A DNA stretch of 64,000 nt from Thereva unica (Eukaryota > Arthropoda > Insecta > Diptera > Therevidae): NCBI GenBank assembly GCA_949987705.1, contig OX465281.1, forward strand, positions 169,460,516 to 169,524,515, given 5' to 3'. Positions 21,240 through 31,417 of this stretch are shown one piece after another (position 1 is the stretch's first letter; the number at the start of each line of letters is the position of its first letter). A program made the translations under genes and the position numbers. Below the pieces are notes generated by a model. The model saw nothing but the letters and a program-made list of their open reading frames with translations, did not search any database and was not told the DNA's origin.

Positions 21240-22029
21240 GGCGTTCCACACCAGCACTAATCTCACGATTTTCCTGCATTCTTGCGCATGTATCCCAATG
21301 CTAAGATTCGCCTGAGGAGTTCCTAATTTTAGAAAAAAGAAATGGTTTTACACACTTATTTCCAGCATTAGTGCTAATCTCACGATTTTCCTGCATCCTT
21401 GCGCATGTATCCCAATGCTAAGATTCGCCTGAGGAGTTCCTAATTTTAGAAAAAGAAATAGTTCCCCCTGCGCCATCTAAATAAGCGTTTTCAATATGCT
21501 ATTATCACTTTCCAGCGAACCGATTTCGCACAACTTTAAAAATTCATAACTCGAAAACGGTAAGCGAGCGACAGTTAATTTTTCGATAAATGGATTCTAC
21601 GGGCCAAAATACATAAACAGTAAAAATTTCAAGAAAATCGGAGGTGGGTCATGGTATACTGTAGTTTTACCGTCTTTCTGACAATTAGTCGAAGTTTTTC
21701 TATTTAAACAAAAAAGGCCTGACCGAATATTATGAAATATTTTTCAGAGCATTTCTTCGTTAATGTTCTTTTTTCTTCACCTCAATGAAGTCGATAAAGT
21801 TTTTAGTTCGCGCGGTATCGTGCAGGTACAAAAATCATAAACGTCGTTTAAAGAAAAAAACCGGTTAGACAGAATTTTATGAAAATCTTTTCAAATCATA
21901 TTTCGGTTAATACGCTTCGAACGACACCTCAACGAAGTCGATATCTTTTTTGGTTCGCGCGATATCGTGCAGGAAAAAATGACCACATACGTACGCACAC
22001 ACACACACACATACTTCCTCCCAATTTGT
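21240..22029. repeat. Two sets of direct repeats and a short (AC)n tract
   Basis: Set one: about 85 bp at 21254-21340 recurs at 21367-21452 almost unchanged (shared TTGCGCATGTATCCCAATGC). Set two: 21715-21835 and 21875-21975 share CTCAAcGAAGTCGATA-type and CGCGCGRTATCGTGCAGG blocks, more diverged. An (AC)n run lies at about 21996-22012. No gene is recognised; it looks like the non-coding end of an unknown element. Confidence 0.7.
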
Positions 22030-22494
22030 TGCCTGCTCGTGTTTTTTTTTTTATATGAAAAAACCAAGCTTAGGTGTAACCCTTTGTACTACCAGTCCGT
22101 CATGTCGTTCAGTTCATGGTGAAATGTCTAGTAGTAAGCTTGGTTTGAAGAATAGAGGAGATTAGGAAAGGTTACAGGGGGTCTGGAGGGTGTAGAAGAA
22201 CATGACGATGAACCTCACGTTTGAACTTTAAGGTGTTGTACGAGTTCGGAAATACTGACTGCGGGAGATTATTCCACAGTCGAGTTGTTCTATTCATAAA
22301 CGAACTTCTAAATCGTATTGTGCGTGAACGAGGGGCTGTAGGGTATGGGGGTGAGCCGAGCGGGCTAGTCTTGTGTTGCGGGAAAAGTATTGCCGTGCGG
22401 GCAGGAGGGTCTGAATTTCAGTGGAACAGTCGCAATGGTAATAGCGATAAAGTATGGAGAGGGCTGCTACATTCCTACGCTGGCTTAAGGTGTC
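22030..22494 (-). mobile_element. CR1/jockey-like copy 1, 3' end (separated from its body by BEL 1)
   Basis: On the minus strand this is the end of the RT ORF plus 3' UTR and poly(A), read as poly(T) at about 22031-22041. It closely matches 51710-52160 of copy 2 in reverse. It stops exactly at the BEL 1 target duplication and resumes at 31418. Confidence 0.9.
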
Positions 22495-23151
22495 TGTTTA
22501 AAACTGTTTTGTCTTAAAGTTTCCTCTGCTTAGGGTTCTTGTACCCTAAGTGAATACAGTTGGTTGTGAAAGTAGTGCTTGCTACTACTTCACGTAAAAT
22601 ATTTTATTACCGCTTTGATTTTAAAGTTTTCTTTTGGTTTGAATTAGCTTAGGGCTCTTGTACCCGTAAGCGATTGCAGTTGGAGTGTAAGCAGTGCTTG
22701 ATACTACTTCACTGGTTCCAAGTAGGCGCACTTGGTAAGGACGACGAAATAAAAAAGCCTTTTAATTGTTGTGAGAATCAGCGACAATATCTGACTGACT
22801 ATTTATTTTTCTCATCATGACTTAAATACTAAGTTTTATCATACATAATGTAACTAAGCCAAACAACCGAATCATCAGAATTATTTTCTCATGAGAAACA
22901 CATGAAATACCAAAGAATCAAATATCGTTTAGCGACGAATTTTACATTGAAATAATTTTGTCTATAATGCATTTTCTTAACGAGATAACAAATATTTTCT
23001 GAACAAGTGCAAGAAATGGATTTGAATTACTGTGGAAATGGATTTAAATTACTGTGCATTGGAATTTATTGTGCTTATCTCTATTGCCTATGATGTTTTT
23101 ATTTTCTATTGAATTGTGAATTTTTATGTATGAAATATATGAAATTCGACA
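22495..23151 (-). repeat. BEL 1: 3' LTR
   Basis: 657 bp, TG...CA ends, adjoining the polypurine tract. It matches the LTR at 30760-31417 except for one missing A. Confidence 0.97.
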
Positions 23152-23163
23152 TCCTCCCCCGCG
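23152..23163 (-). promoter_or_regulatory. BEL 1: polypurine tract
   Basis: On the minus strand CGCGGGGGAGGA directly abuts the 3' LTR, the position and composition of the plus-strand primer. Confidence 0.85.
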
Positions 23164-23181
23164 TTAAATGCTATTTAACAA

Positions 23182-26100
23182 CTATTCATTAAAATTAATT
23201 TGGAATTCCGATTCCTCAGCTTCTTTTCTGGCCAGACTGGCTCGGGGTTGTGGTATCGGTGTCTTCCTGCGTTTTCCGTTGAGGGCTGCCCAACTGCGAT
23301 AATGTCGAAGGGCAATGCCCACCAATATAATTATAATTAAACATATGGCAGTGTATCCTAGCGCAAATTGGTGTACTTCACGTGGTTTAATATTCACCAA
23401 CTCGTCGTTTTTTATGTGATCTAGTTGCTTCTTGAGTGAATCTAGTTCCAGTAGTTGAGGATGGTAGCTGTAGTTTCTTCCCTCTATAATCTCTGGTTCC
23501 TTCCAATTTGTTGTATTTGTTAGATTGCTAAACGGTAGGTATGATAATGATGTTTTTGCACGCACTCTGTTATGACCTTGGATGCTTAGATGTGGCTGCT
23601 TGATCATACAGTCTTTCAGTAGACTCAATATTCCGGATCCTTCTAAATGAAGGTGATGAGCCTTGTCCTTACACACCATGTTCACCTTGGTTTTTTCTTT
23701 CATGACATATATCCAACGATTCGGGTCATGCAGTGGTATCCAGTATGAGTTTTGATTTGTTGTAGTTATCTTGCAAGTGGGTGGATGCGGCATATAATTT
23801 AATAGTTGTATCTCGCATGCACTGATATTGGAAATTTGCCTAAACAGTGGTTGCACTTGTTTGCAAAGATATCGATGATTGATTTTTAGCGCACATGGCG
23901 CCAAGTCCTTAAGTGGGCGATATTCATCCCGATGGAGATTTGCAATTAAAAACTGCGATGATGGTTCAATCATAACGAAAGTGTTATTGCCTGGTACTGG
24001 TACTGGAATCATGTTGAAAAGCTCAAAATCTTCTGTTGAGATTAACGGTAAGCTGAGTTTAAAAATTATGTGTCCCAGAGTCGGTCGCCCTTGGATGACT
24101 ATGAGATTGTAATACTGCAATATATCCTCTTGGATTGCTGGCAATCTGAGCGATGGTGGTAGGCTATTTCTGATTTGTTTTAGCTGCCTCGATAATTGCT
24201 GTGGAGTGACAAGAAGTGGATTTAGCTTTCCATGATGTGTGTCTGTCAGTACATTCAAGATAGATATTTGAGTTTGCTGAAAGCTTGCGCTTATGATGTA
24301 CATTTGCATGGCCATCGAAGTGAAGGTGTTAGATAGCCGCTCTTGAAAGAGTTCCTGCTTCATTTCGTTAATGTCTGTAGTTAATTTGTCAACATGAGCC
24401 GTCCATTCTTTAAGCTGAATATTGATCGCCTCTTGGTCACGTCGCATTATGTTGATAGTAGCATCCAGAATCGATGTTTGATTTACTATGAGCTGATGTA
24501 AATGTTTCTCATTCTGACTGACTGCGTCTATTGTTTCTGACATCTTTTCGGCATACTCCGCATCCAGAACACCAAATAGCGCGTTTGCAATGCTTCCTAC
24601 AATGTTGAGCGCTCCTCTTTTGGATCTGGTGGTAACGTGTGTTGGTAGTAGTAGCTTATTGTTTTCTTCTATTTGTTGCGTTATGTGCTGAAGATTATAT
24701 ATAGTCTGCCTACATGATGTTTGTTGCACTATTTGTTGGCAAATAGATTCTATCAAGTTGTTGTATATCATGAGAGCGTCGAACTCATTCCAAAAGAGTG
24801 TCATGTTGTAGTAAGAAATAAGTTGCCATTCACTCGTGACGATATTTGCCAGACCCAGATTTTCGAAATAAATGCCTGGTTGGGATTGAAACGGTTCTAT
24901 TTTTACCGGTGACGCCGCAATTTGCTGGAATGGTAGTACCAGGCATGCTAACAATAGTGTGGTAATCGCTGAACCACTTGATCTTTTTTGTTTCTTACGA
25001 GGATTGCCGCTATTTGGTTGTGATGGAGAGTGTTTGTCGGAAGATTCGTCATCCTCAGAATGTGTTCTCGTGGTGTCATCCTTAGATTCCGACTCTGTTG
25101 GCACTGCCGTGTCCTCTATCGGCAATGGGGCTAACTTATGTATGGGCCGTCGAAGTATGCCTTTTTGTGTTCGGACATCTGCGACCCTTACAAGTCCATC
25201 CTTTCCTTTAACCACGTCCACTATGCGTCCTAGCTGCCATTTCAGCGGTGGTAAGTTGTCGTCCTTCATGATAACCATAGTTCCTATTTCAGCATTATCA
25301 CATCGTTGCCGCCATTTATATCGACATTGCAGTTGATTGAGATACTCCATGGACCACCGTCGCCAAAACTCTGCTTTGATGTGCATTATGAGTTTCCATC
25401 GTGTAGGAAGGCTAATGTTTAAAGGTTCAGCTTGCGGATCAACGGGATTAAGTAGAGGTTCTCCAATCAATAGGTGACCGGGTGTTAGCGCCGTTAAATC
25501 ATTTGGGTTTGATGACATGGCCGTGAGAGGTCGTGAATTGAGAATTGCTTCAACCTCGATGACAACCGTCTCCAGCTCTTCGTACGTTAAGTTAGCTGAC
25601 GCCAACGTGTGCTGCAGAAGATGTTTCGCAGATTTTACTGCCGCCTCCCAAAGACCTCCAAAGTGGGGAGCTCTGGGAGGTATGAACTTGAAATCGATCC
25701 CAAGTTTCGTGCCTTCAGAGATGATGTGGTCTCTTGAATGGTTGTTTTCCATCATCTGTTGGATTTCTTGTAATTGAGACCTGGCGCCAACAAAGTTAGT
25801 GGCGTTGTCGCAAAATATATTTTTGCAGTGTCCGCGTCTTCCTATAAATCTTCTCAATGCCCCTATGAAGCCTTGCGCACTCAAATCCGTGACCACTTCG
25901 AGATGTACGGCCTTAGTGGCGAAGCAACAAAACACTGATATGTAGCTTTTTTGTGGCCTTTTTCCTCGTATTTTGAAATGTGTCCACACTGGTTCACAAA
26001 AATGTACCCCTGCGTTTACAAAGGGGCGTGCAGGTTGCACGCGGTGAGATGGCAGGTTTCCCATCAATTGTGTATACAGCTTGGGTTTTGCTCGGGTACA

Positions 26101-26517
26101 TTGTACACAATGGTCGACCACGGAACGTGCTAGTGTTTTGCCCTTAATGGGCCAATACTGCTGTCTTGCTGTTGCTAATAGGGCTTGTGGTCCGAGGTGG
26201 TGATTTCGCGTATGGATGTCATTGATTATGAGCTTCGTCACTGGATGGTCGTACGGCAGCAATAGTTGATGTTTTGCTTCATAGTCTAGGTTTGACGCTT
26301 GGAGCCTCCCCCCAACTCTGAGTAATCCTTTTTCATCTATCCAGGGGCTTAACATGCTCAGTGAGCTATTTTTGGCAGCCTCTCCATATCTCTTTATGTG
26401 GCGAATATCCTCTCCGAATTTTTCTCTTTGCATCTGGCCGATGATCACTTTCTTCGCTTCATCTAGTTCCTGTGTGTTGCAATGGCAAGAGCCGCTTTCA
26501 ACAGGATTTTTCTTGCA
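23182..26517 (-). CDS. BEL 1: integrase fused to an F-type envelope glycoprotein
   Basis: This is the same frame as the RT part, after one TGA. From the ATG at 26448 there are 1088 codons. The integrase zinc finger and core come first, with CDNATNF and HFGGLWEA holding the second and third acidic residues. The first is replaced: GVHFCEP stands where BEL elements have a G(I/V)D(F/Y)AGP-like box. A charged linker (about 430-490) leads to a hydrophobic signal-like segment at about 491-510 (ITTLLLACLVLP). Next come a furin-type site RSKR at about 610 and a fusion-peptide-like stretch starting GALNIVGSIANALFG. A coiled-coil-like region, a Cys-containing ectodomain and a transmembrane anchor near 1027-1050 (AICLIIIILVGIAL) follow. 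That architecture matches baculovirus F and gypsy Env. Confidence 0.9.
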   Translation of the reverse strand, partial: CKKNPVESGSCHCNTQELDEAKKVIIGQMQREKFGEDIRHIKRYGEAAKNSSLSMLSPWIDEKGLLRVGGRLQASNLDYEAKHQLLLPYDHPVTKLIINDIHTRNHHLGPQALLATARQQYWPIKGKTLARSVVDHCVQCTRAKPKLYTQLMGNLPSHRVQPARPFVNAGVHFCEPVWTHFKIRGKRPQKSYISVFCCFATKAVHLEVVTDLSAQGFIGALRRFIGRRGHCKNIFCDNATNFVGARSQLQEIQQMMENNHSRDHIISEGTKLGIDFKFIPPRAPHFGGLWEAAVKSAKHLLQHTLASANLTYEELETVVIEVEAILNSRPLTAMSSNPNDLTALTPGHLLIGEPLLNPVDPQAEPLNISLPTRWKLIMHIKAEFWRRWSMEYLNQLQCRYKWRQRCDNAEIGTMVIMKDDNLPPLKWQLGRIVDVVKGKDGLVRVADVRTQKGILRRPIHKLAPLPIEDTAVPTESESKDDTTRTHSEDDESSDKHSPSQPNSGNPRKKQKRSSGSAITTLLLACLVLPFQQIAASPVKIEPFQSQPGIYFENLGLANIVTSEWQLISYYNMTLFWNEFDALMIYNNLIESICQQIVQQTSCRQTIYNLQHITQQIEENNKLLLPTHVTTRSKRGALNIVGSIANALFGVLDAEYAEKMSETIDAVSQNEKHLHQLIVNQTSILDATINIMRRDQEAINIQLKEWTAHVDKLTTDINEMKQELFQERLSNTFTSMAMQMYIISASFQQTQISILNVLTDTHHGKLNPLLVTPQQLSRQLKQIRNSLPPSLRLPAIQEDILQYYNLIVIQGRPTLGHIIFKLSLPLISTEDFELFNMIPVPVPGNNTFVMIEPSSQFLIANLHRDEYRPLKDLAPCALKINHRYLCKQVQPLFRQISNISACEIQLLNYMPHPPTCKITTTNQNSYWIPLHDPNRWIYVMKEKTKVNMVCKDKAHHLHLEGSGILSLLKDCMIKQPHLSIQGHNRVRAKTSLSYLPFSNLTNTTNWKEPEIIEGRNYSYHPQLLELDSLKKQLDHIKNDELVNIKPREVHQFALGYTAICLIIIILVGIALRHYRSWAALNGKRRKTPIPQPRASLARKEAEESEFQINFNE

Positions 26518-29500
26518 TCATTTTGTGAACCGTATTATATATGCCATGATCCTCTGCAATTTTTGGAACGAATTGTGATGGTCTATTAGATTGACAATAG
26601 ACTCACAGGTAGTGAGGCTGGCAACGGTTTGCTTTCGGTTTTCTGCTGAGTATGTGGTGTCACTATTAAGAGGTGGAGCTGGCCATTGCGATTCCTTTCC
26701 ATGCAGGAAGATAGGGCCATAGAACCATAAGGCCGAAGTTACTAATTTAGCAGGTGTTACTCCACGAGATAGGAGGTCCGCTGGGTTGTGTGACGAGCTG
26801 ACATGTCTCCACTGAGATGGTATCGTTAACTCTTGGATGCGGGCTACTCTGTTGGCCACGAACGTATGAAATGTCGAGGTTGATGAGTTAATCCATGCGA
26901 GCACGATAGTTGAATCACTCCAGAGATAAATTTGCTCTTCTTGAAGTTGAAGATCTTGCTTGATGCGGTGAGCCAACTCCGCTGCTACCTTGGCGGCGCA
27001 TAACTCAAGTCGCGGAAGTGTAGTTTGTTTTCTAGGCGCGACTTTCGATTTTGCACAGAGTAAATGGGCAGTGATGACTCCATTTCTATCAATTGCTCTT
27101 ACATATGCTGCGGCACCATATGCCTTCTCTGAGGCGTCAGAGAAAATGTGATATTGAATACTTGTCGCTGTCTTATGTGCCAAGACATGGCGAGGGAATT
27201 TTATCTCATTCAATGATGTCAGTTGGGTTCTGTACGTCTCCCAAAATGTATGCATCTCCTGGGGCAGGGCTGCGTCCCACTCCAGCTTCTGTGTCCATAG
27301 TTTTTGTAAGAATATCTTTGCCGTGACGATGACCGGGGTGATGATTCCCAAGGGGTCAAACAGGTGGGCTATGTCTGATAGAATCATTCGCTTGGTGATC
27401 CTTCTGCTGTGGTGCATTGGAGTTCTGATGTGGAATTGATCTGAACTAGGATTCCAGAATAGTCCTATTGTTTTGATGTGGCCTGATTCGTCATCTCCAA
27501 ATCTGATTTCAACTTCCCTGTCTTCGCTGGCTATTCCTTCTAGTAGGCTGGGGTGATTTGCACACCACTTCCTAAGACGAAAACCAGTCTGTCGCAGTAT
27601 TGCGTTGAGTTGCTTTTGTGATTCGACAGCTTCTGATATTGTGTTAGCTCCAGCGAGCACGTCGTCAACGTAGAAGTCACGTTTAAGGATCTTCGCTCCT
27701 AGAGGGTGTATGTTGGCATATTCGTCAGCTAGTCTCTTCAAACATCGTATTGCCAAATACGGGGCGGATGTTGTTCCGTAAGTTATTGTGCATAATTGAT
27801 AGCATCGTGCTTGCTGGTTTGGATTCTCTCGCCACCATATCAATTGGTACTTTCGGTCGGCCTCATTTATCCAAATTTGCCGATACATCTTCTCGATGTC
27901 GGCAGTGAATACGTATCGTGGCATGCGGAAACGTAGCAATATCGAAAAGACGTCGTCTTGTATAGTTGGTCCCTTTGATAGAATATCATTCAAAGACTTC
28001 CCTGATGTGGTTTGAGCAGAAGCATCAAACACTACTCTTAGCTTGGTGGTACTGCTTTCTGGTTTGAGAACGCCATGATGGGGAAGGAAGCAGTAGGGTG
28101 CTTCCAAATTATTGATGTTCACTTCCTCCATATGCCCTAGCCTAATGTATTCCTCCATGAACTGAGTGTAGAGCGTACGAAACTCCTCATCGCGGGCCAT
28201 CCTGTTTTCTAAGGACTTCAGTCGTTGGTATGCCATTCCCCTTGAGTCCCCTAGAGTTTGTGGGTGATCGGTGAATGGAAAGTTGACAATAAATCGCCCG
28301 TCTGAACCCTTTTGGGTGGTTTGAGTAAAGAAAGTTTCGCATCTCTGCTCCTCTGCTGTTAGGTTGGTAGTTGCATCTTCCTTTTCTTCTAAACTCCAGA
28401 ATCGTTCTATCTGTGCGTCGAGAGCTTCATTGTCACTGCACATTCCACACACTGCACTATCTGGTGCTGGTAGCGTCGTTGGACCAGCGACTATCCAGCC
28501 TAGTCGTGTATTTTGAAGAAGAGGGAGCTCGTCTCCCAACTCTATTTGGCCCACCGACAAAAGAGAATAAAAAACTCCTGCTCCGAGTAGTAAATCTATG
28601 GTTGCTGGTTCGTTGAATCCACTGTCAGCAAGGACAATATTTTTTGGTATCGGCCAGGATTCGATTCTGAGTTTACGAGCGGGTTGCTGTGACACGATTT
28701 GCGGAAGAACGTTGGCCTCAACATGTACAGAAAAGTTATTGACTTGAGATTGTACTAAGATGTTCACCCTTTTTGCTGATAACATCAGCTGCTCATTAAT
28801 ACCTTCAATTGTGACACATTTGTTGCGTTCAGGTAAGGATAATCTCTTAGCTACTCGTTCGCTCACCAGGTTCAATTGTGACCCGCCATCTAGCAAAGCT
28901 CGACATGTTACGGATTTTCCGTGATTTCCAACAAGTGTTACTATTGCTGTTCCTAATAGGACATACTTTTCACTCCTTTCCGTCATTCGTGCTGCCAACG
29001 AAACGTTCTTCTCGGTCGGTTGAATCTCTTCTCTCTTCACTGATGTTGTTTGTGTGTTCTCAGCTGCCTTGATTTTTGAGCTTACATCGATGTGTAATAG
29101 CGTATTATGTTTTTTCTTACACGTTGTACAGGATCTTGCTGGACAATTGAAGAGTTTGTGACCTTTCTTAAGGCAGTTCACACACACGTTAATCCTCCTA
29201 ACATGTTCCAGACGTCTCGAGGGTGATAGTTGGAGAAATTTCGGGCAGGCGTAGAGTTGATGTGGATTGTTGCACAAGGTACAGGTGTATTCTGAAGCGA
29301 TAGCACTGTTGACTGACCTCTTGGGATGTTCTTCTAGAGAGCGAGGTTTACTGCCAAGAGCCTCTAACGATTGAAAGCGCGTTTCGAGGAACGCTAGGAA
29401 TTCTTTTAATGATGGTAGATTTCTAGGGTTATCTAGCGACTGTTCATATATCGCATGCGTGCCTTTATCAATTTTCTTCAGTAGTATGTGGAGTATGATC

Positions 29501-30504
29501 GGATCCCACGTTGTGACATCTATGCCGAGATTTTGTAGTCCCAGTAGACACTCCTGAGTGGTATCGTGGAGATTCTTTATTGATGTGGCAGATTCGTTGG
29601 CAAAGGCTGGCTGCGACAATAATTTATTCAAAAAGGCTGTCGTGAGTAACCTATTGTTTTCATATCGGTCACTAATTACCTTCCAGGCTGCCTTGTAGTT
29701 GATGTCGGAGACCGTCAAATGTCGTATCAGCTTCTCGGCCTCTCCGGATACACTGGTCTTCAAATACCACATTTTCTGACAGTCCGCAATTGACTGATTG
29801 TGTACCAGTTCGGTGAATAGGTCCCGAAACTGGCGCCATTTAAGGTAGTCTCCATCGTATTTTGGTAATGTTATTTTAGGCAATTTCATGACGGACATGC
29901 TATTCTGGACTTGCGAAGTTGTTGGTTGTTGCAGTCTTGGTTCTGGCTGATGGTCACTCCTGTACTGATGAAGCTCTATGATTTTATTCTCGGCTGACTC
30001 TTCCAGAGTGAAGTAGGTTTCCCAATCATACCCGGCTGTAGTAGGATTGTCTAATTGGCTCCATATTATTTTGTGTAACGATTGCGCTTCTTGCAGGTAT
30101 CTTTGCAAGGTCTCTGCCTTTGCCTGGTAATAGAATTCCGTATGATCTGCCCTTACTGGTGTTAGAGCTTCTAATGCTCGTTGCAGAAGATTCAAGATGG
30201 TGCTTTGTTTTTGTAATGTGACCAAGATTGTGGTCTGGAGTTTTTTCGGGATCGCACCTTTCTCCTCACTTCCTTTTGACTTTATGGCATCTGGACCATT
30301 ATTCCCCAGATCGCACGAGATTCCTGGCATCACTAAGGGGCTATGCCCTAAGTCACTGGGCTTGACGGGGGTGCATACTCTGCAAGCGTTTCTCGATGTC
30401 CTTCTTGATATCTTCATACGCAGCGTAGACTGAATCATAGCATGAGCTTGTAAAATACGCATGATCCAGATTTCCGCTATATTTCGTCCGAATGAATGTA
30501 TCAT
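26518..30504 (-). CDS. BEL 1: Gag (most), protease, reverse transcriptase, RNase H
   Basis: 1328 codons ending at TGA 26518-26520; the true protein starts in the 30353-30694 frame. After a Pro/Ser linker the DUF1759-like Gag domain runs about residues 200-400 (LPKITLPKYDGDY). BEL-type zinc knuckles follow at about 410-480 (CTLCNNPHQLYAC; CVNCLKKGHKLFNC). Protease at about 538 has LLDGGSQ, Gly in place of Ser/Thr at the second active-site position. RT has TADIEKMYRQ near 870 and YVDD near 946. RNase H follows near 1124 (FSDASEKAYG). The TGA falls between RNase H and integrase and the frame continues straight on, so it is probably one point mutation (for example CGA to TGA). Confidence 0.95.
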   Translation of the reverse strand: MIHSFGRNIAEIWIMRILQAHAMIQSTLRMKISRRTSRNACRVCTPVKPSDLGHSPLVMPGISCDLGNNGPDAIKSKGSEEKGAIPKKLQTTILVTLQKQSTILNLLQRALEALTPVRADHTEFYYQAKAETLQRYLQEAQSLHKIIWSQLDNPTTAGYDWETYFTLEESAENKIIELHQYRSDHQPEPRLQQPTTSQVQNSMSVMKLPKITLPKYDGDYLKWRQFRDLFTELVHNQSIADCQKMWYLKTSVSGEAEKLIRHLTVSDINYKAAWKVISDRYENNRLLTTAFLNKLLSQPAFANESATSIKNLHDTTQECLLGLQNLGIDVTTWDPIILHILLKKIDKGTHAIYEQSLDNPRNLPSLKEFLAFLETRFQSLEALGSKPRSLEEHPKRSVNSAIASEYTCTLCNNPHQLYACPKFLQLSPSRRLEHVRRINVCVNCLKKGHKLFNCPARSCTTCKKKHNTLLHIDVSSKIKAAENTQTTSVKREEIQPTEKNVSLAARMTERSEKYVLLGTAIVTLVGNHGKSVTCRALLDGGSQLNLVSERVAKRLSLPERNKCVTIEGINEQLMLSAKRVNILVQSQVNNFSVHVEANVLPQIVSQQPARKLRIESWPIPKNIVLADSGFNEPATIDLLLGAGVFYSLLSVGQIELGDELPLLQNTRLGWIVAGPTTLPAPDSAVCGMCSDNEALDAQIERFWSLEEKEDATTNLTAEEQRCETFFTQTTQKGSDGRFIVNFPFTDHPQTLGDSRGMAYQRLKSLENRMARDEEFRTLYTQFMEEYIRLGHMEEVNINNLEAPYCFLPHHGVLKPESSTTKLRVVFDASAQTTSGKSLNDILSKGPTIQDDVFSILLRFRMPRYVFTADIEKMYRQIWINEADRKYQLIWWRENPNQQARCYQLCTITYGTTSAPYLAIRCLKRLADEYANIHPLGAKILKRDFYVDDVLAGANTISEAVESQKQLNAILRQTGFRLRKWCANHPSLLEGIASEDREVEIRFGDDESGHIKTIGLFWNPSSDQFHIRTPMHHSRRITKRMILSDIAHLFDPLGIITPVIVTAKIFLQKLWTQKLEWDAALPQEMHTFWETYRTQLTSLNEIKFPRHVLAHKTATSIQYHIFSDASEKAYGAAAYVRAIDRNGVITAHLLCAKSKVAPRKQTTLPRLELCAAKVAAELAHRIKQDLQLQEEQIYLWSDSTIVLAWINSSTSTFHTFVANRVARIQELTIPSQWRHVSSSHNPADLLSRGVTPAKLVTSALWFYGPIFLHGKESQWPAPPLNSDTTYSAENRKQTVASLTTCESIVNLIDHHNSFQKLQRIMAYIIRFTK

Positions 30505-30667
30505 TCTCTTCGAATTTCCGCCATATATTCTCCACCCGTAGCAGCTTCTGCTTTAGAAAATCGGCTGATTTCCTCCTTGTCGGATCCTTACTGTAGCTAG
30601 TGATTTCGATTTTCAGCTCTTCTGCGATGGCCTTCTGTTCCTTGGTGATGTCATCAAGGGTTGTCAT
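30353..30667 (-). pseudogene. gag: BEL 1: Gag N-terminus, separated by a frameshift
   Basis: The ATG at 30665-30667 (MTTLDDITKEQ) is about 70 bases inside the primer-binding site. The helical N-terminal domain continues to a stop at 30353. Coding signal passes to the main frame near 30368-30373, in a run of G (minus strand C), so a one-base indel is likely. With that exception Gag and Pol would form one long polyprotein. Confidence 0.8.
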
Positions 30668-30736
30668 CTTGTTGCTGTTGTGATAGTTGAACAACAGGTC
30701 TTTGGACTTCTTTTCGATGTTGTGACGTGACTGCCG

Positions 30737-30754
30737 ATCACGTCGGGGTCACCA
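30737..30754 (-). promoter_or_regulatory. BEL 1: primer-binding site, tRNA-Trp
   Basis: On the minus strand TGGTGACCCCGACGTGAT starts five bases after the 5' LTR. It is complementary to the 3' end of insect tRNA-Trp (…ATCACGTCGGGGTCA plus CCA), as I recall that sequence. Confidence 0.8.
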
Positions 30755-30759
30755 TAAAA

Positions 30760-31417
30760 TGTTTAAAACTGTTTTGTCTTAAAGTTTCCTCTGCTTAGGG
30801 TTCTTGTACCCTAAGTGAATACAGTTGGTTGTGAAAGTAGTGCTTGCTACTACTTCACGTAAAATATTTTATTACCGCTTTGATTTTAAAGTTTTCTTTT
30901 GGTTTGAATTAGCTTAGGGCTCTTGTACCCGTAAGCGATTGCAGTTGGAGTGTAAGCAGTGCTTGATACTACTTCACTGGTTCCAAGTAGGCGCACTTGG
31001 TAAGGACGACGAAATAAAAAAAGCCTTTTAATTGTTGTGAGAATCAGCGACAATATCTGACTGACTATTTATTTTTCTCATCATGACTTAAATACTAAGT
31101 TTTATCATACATAATGTAACTAAGCCAAACAACCGAATCATCAGAATTATTTTCTCATGAGAAACACATGAAATACCAAAGAATCAAATATCGTTTAGCG
31201 ACGAATTTTACATTGAAATAATTTTGTCTATAATGCATTTTCTTAACGAGATAACAAATATTTTCTGAACAAGTGCAAGAAATGGATTTGAATTACTGTG
31301 GAAATGGATTTAAATTACTGTGCATTGGAATTTATTGTGCTTATCTCTATTGCCTATGATGTTTTTATTTTCTATTGAATTGTGAATTTTTATGTATGAA
31401 ATATATGAAATTCGACA
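30760..31417 (-). repeat. BEL 1: 5' LTR
   Basis: 658 bp, TG...CA ends, near-identical to 22495-23151, followed on the right by the GTGTC target duplication. The promoter should fire leftward from here. Confidence 0.97.

Larger units (their letters stand above)
22495..31417 (-). mobile_element. BEL/Pao element 1 (8923 bp) with envelope domain; GTGTC target duplication
   Basis: LTRs at 22495-23151 and 30760-31417 begin TGTTTAAAAC and end ATTCGACA. Flanking GTGTC at 22490-22494 and 31418-31422 is a 5-bp target duplication inside the CR1-like copy 1. The LTRs appear identical apart from one A in an A-run, so insertion is recent. On the minus strand the order is tRNA-Trp primer site, gag, protease, RT, RNase H, integrase, env, polypurine tract. 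Two lesions are visible: a frameshift in gag and a TGA between RNase H and integrase. Confidence 0.97.
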
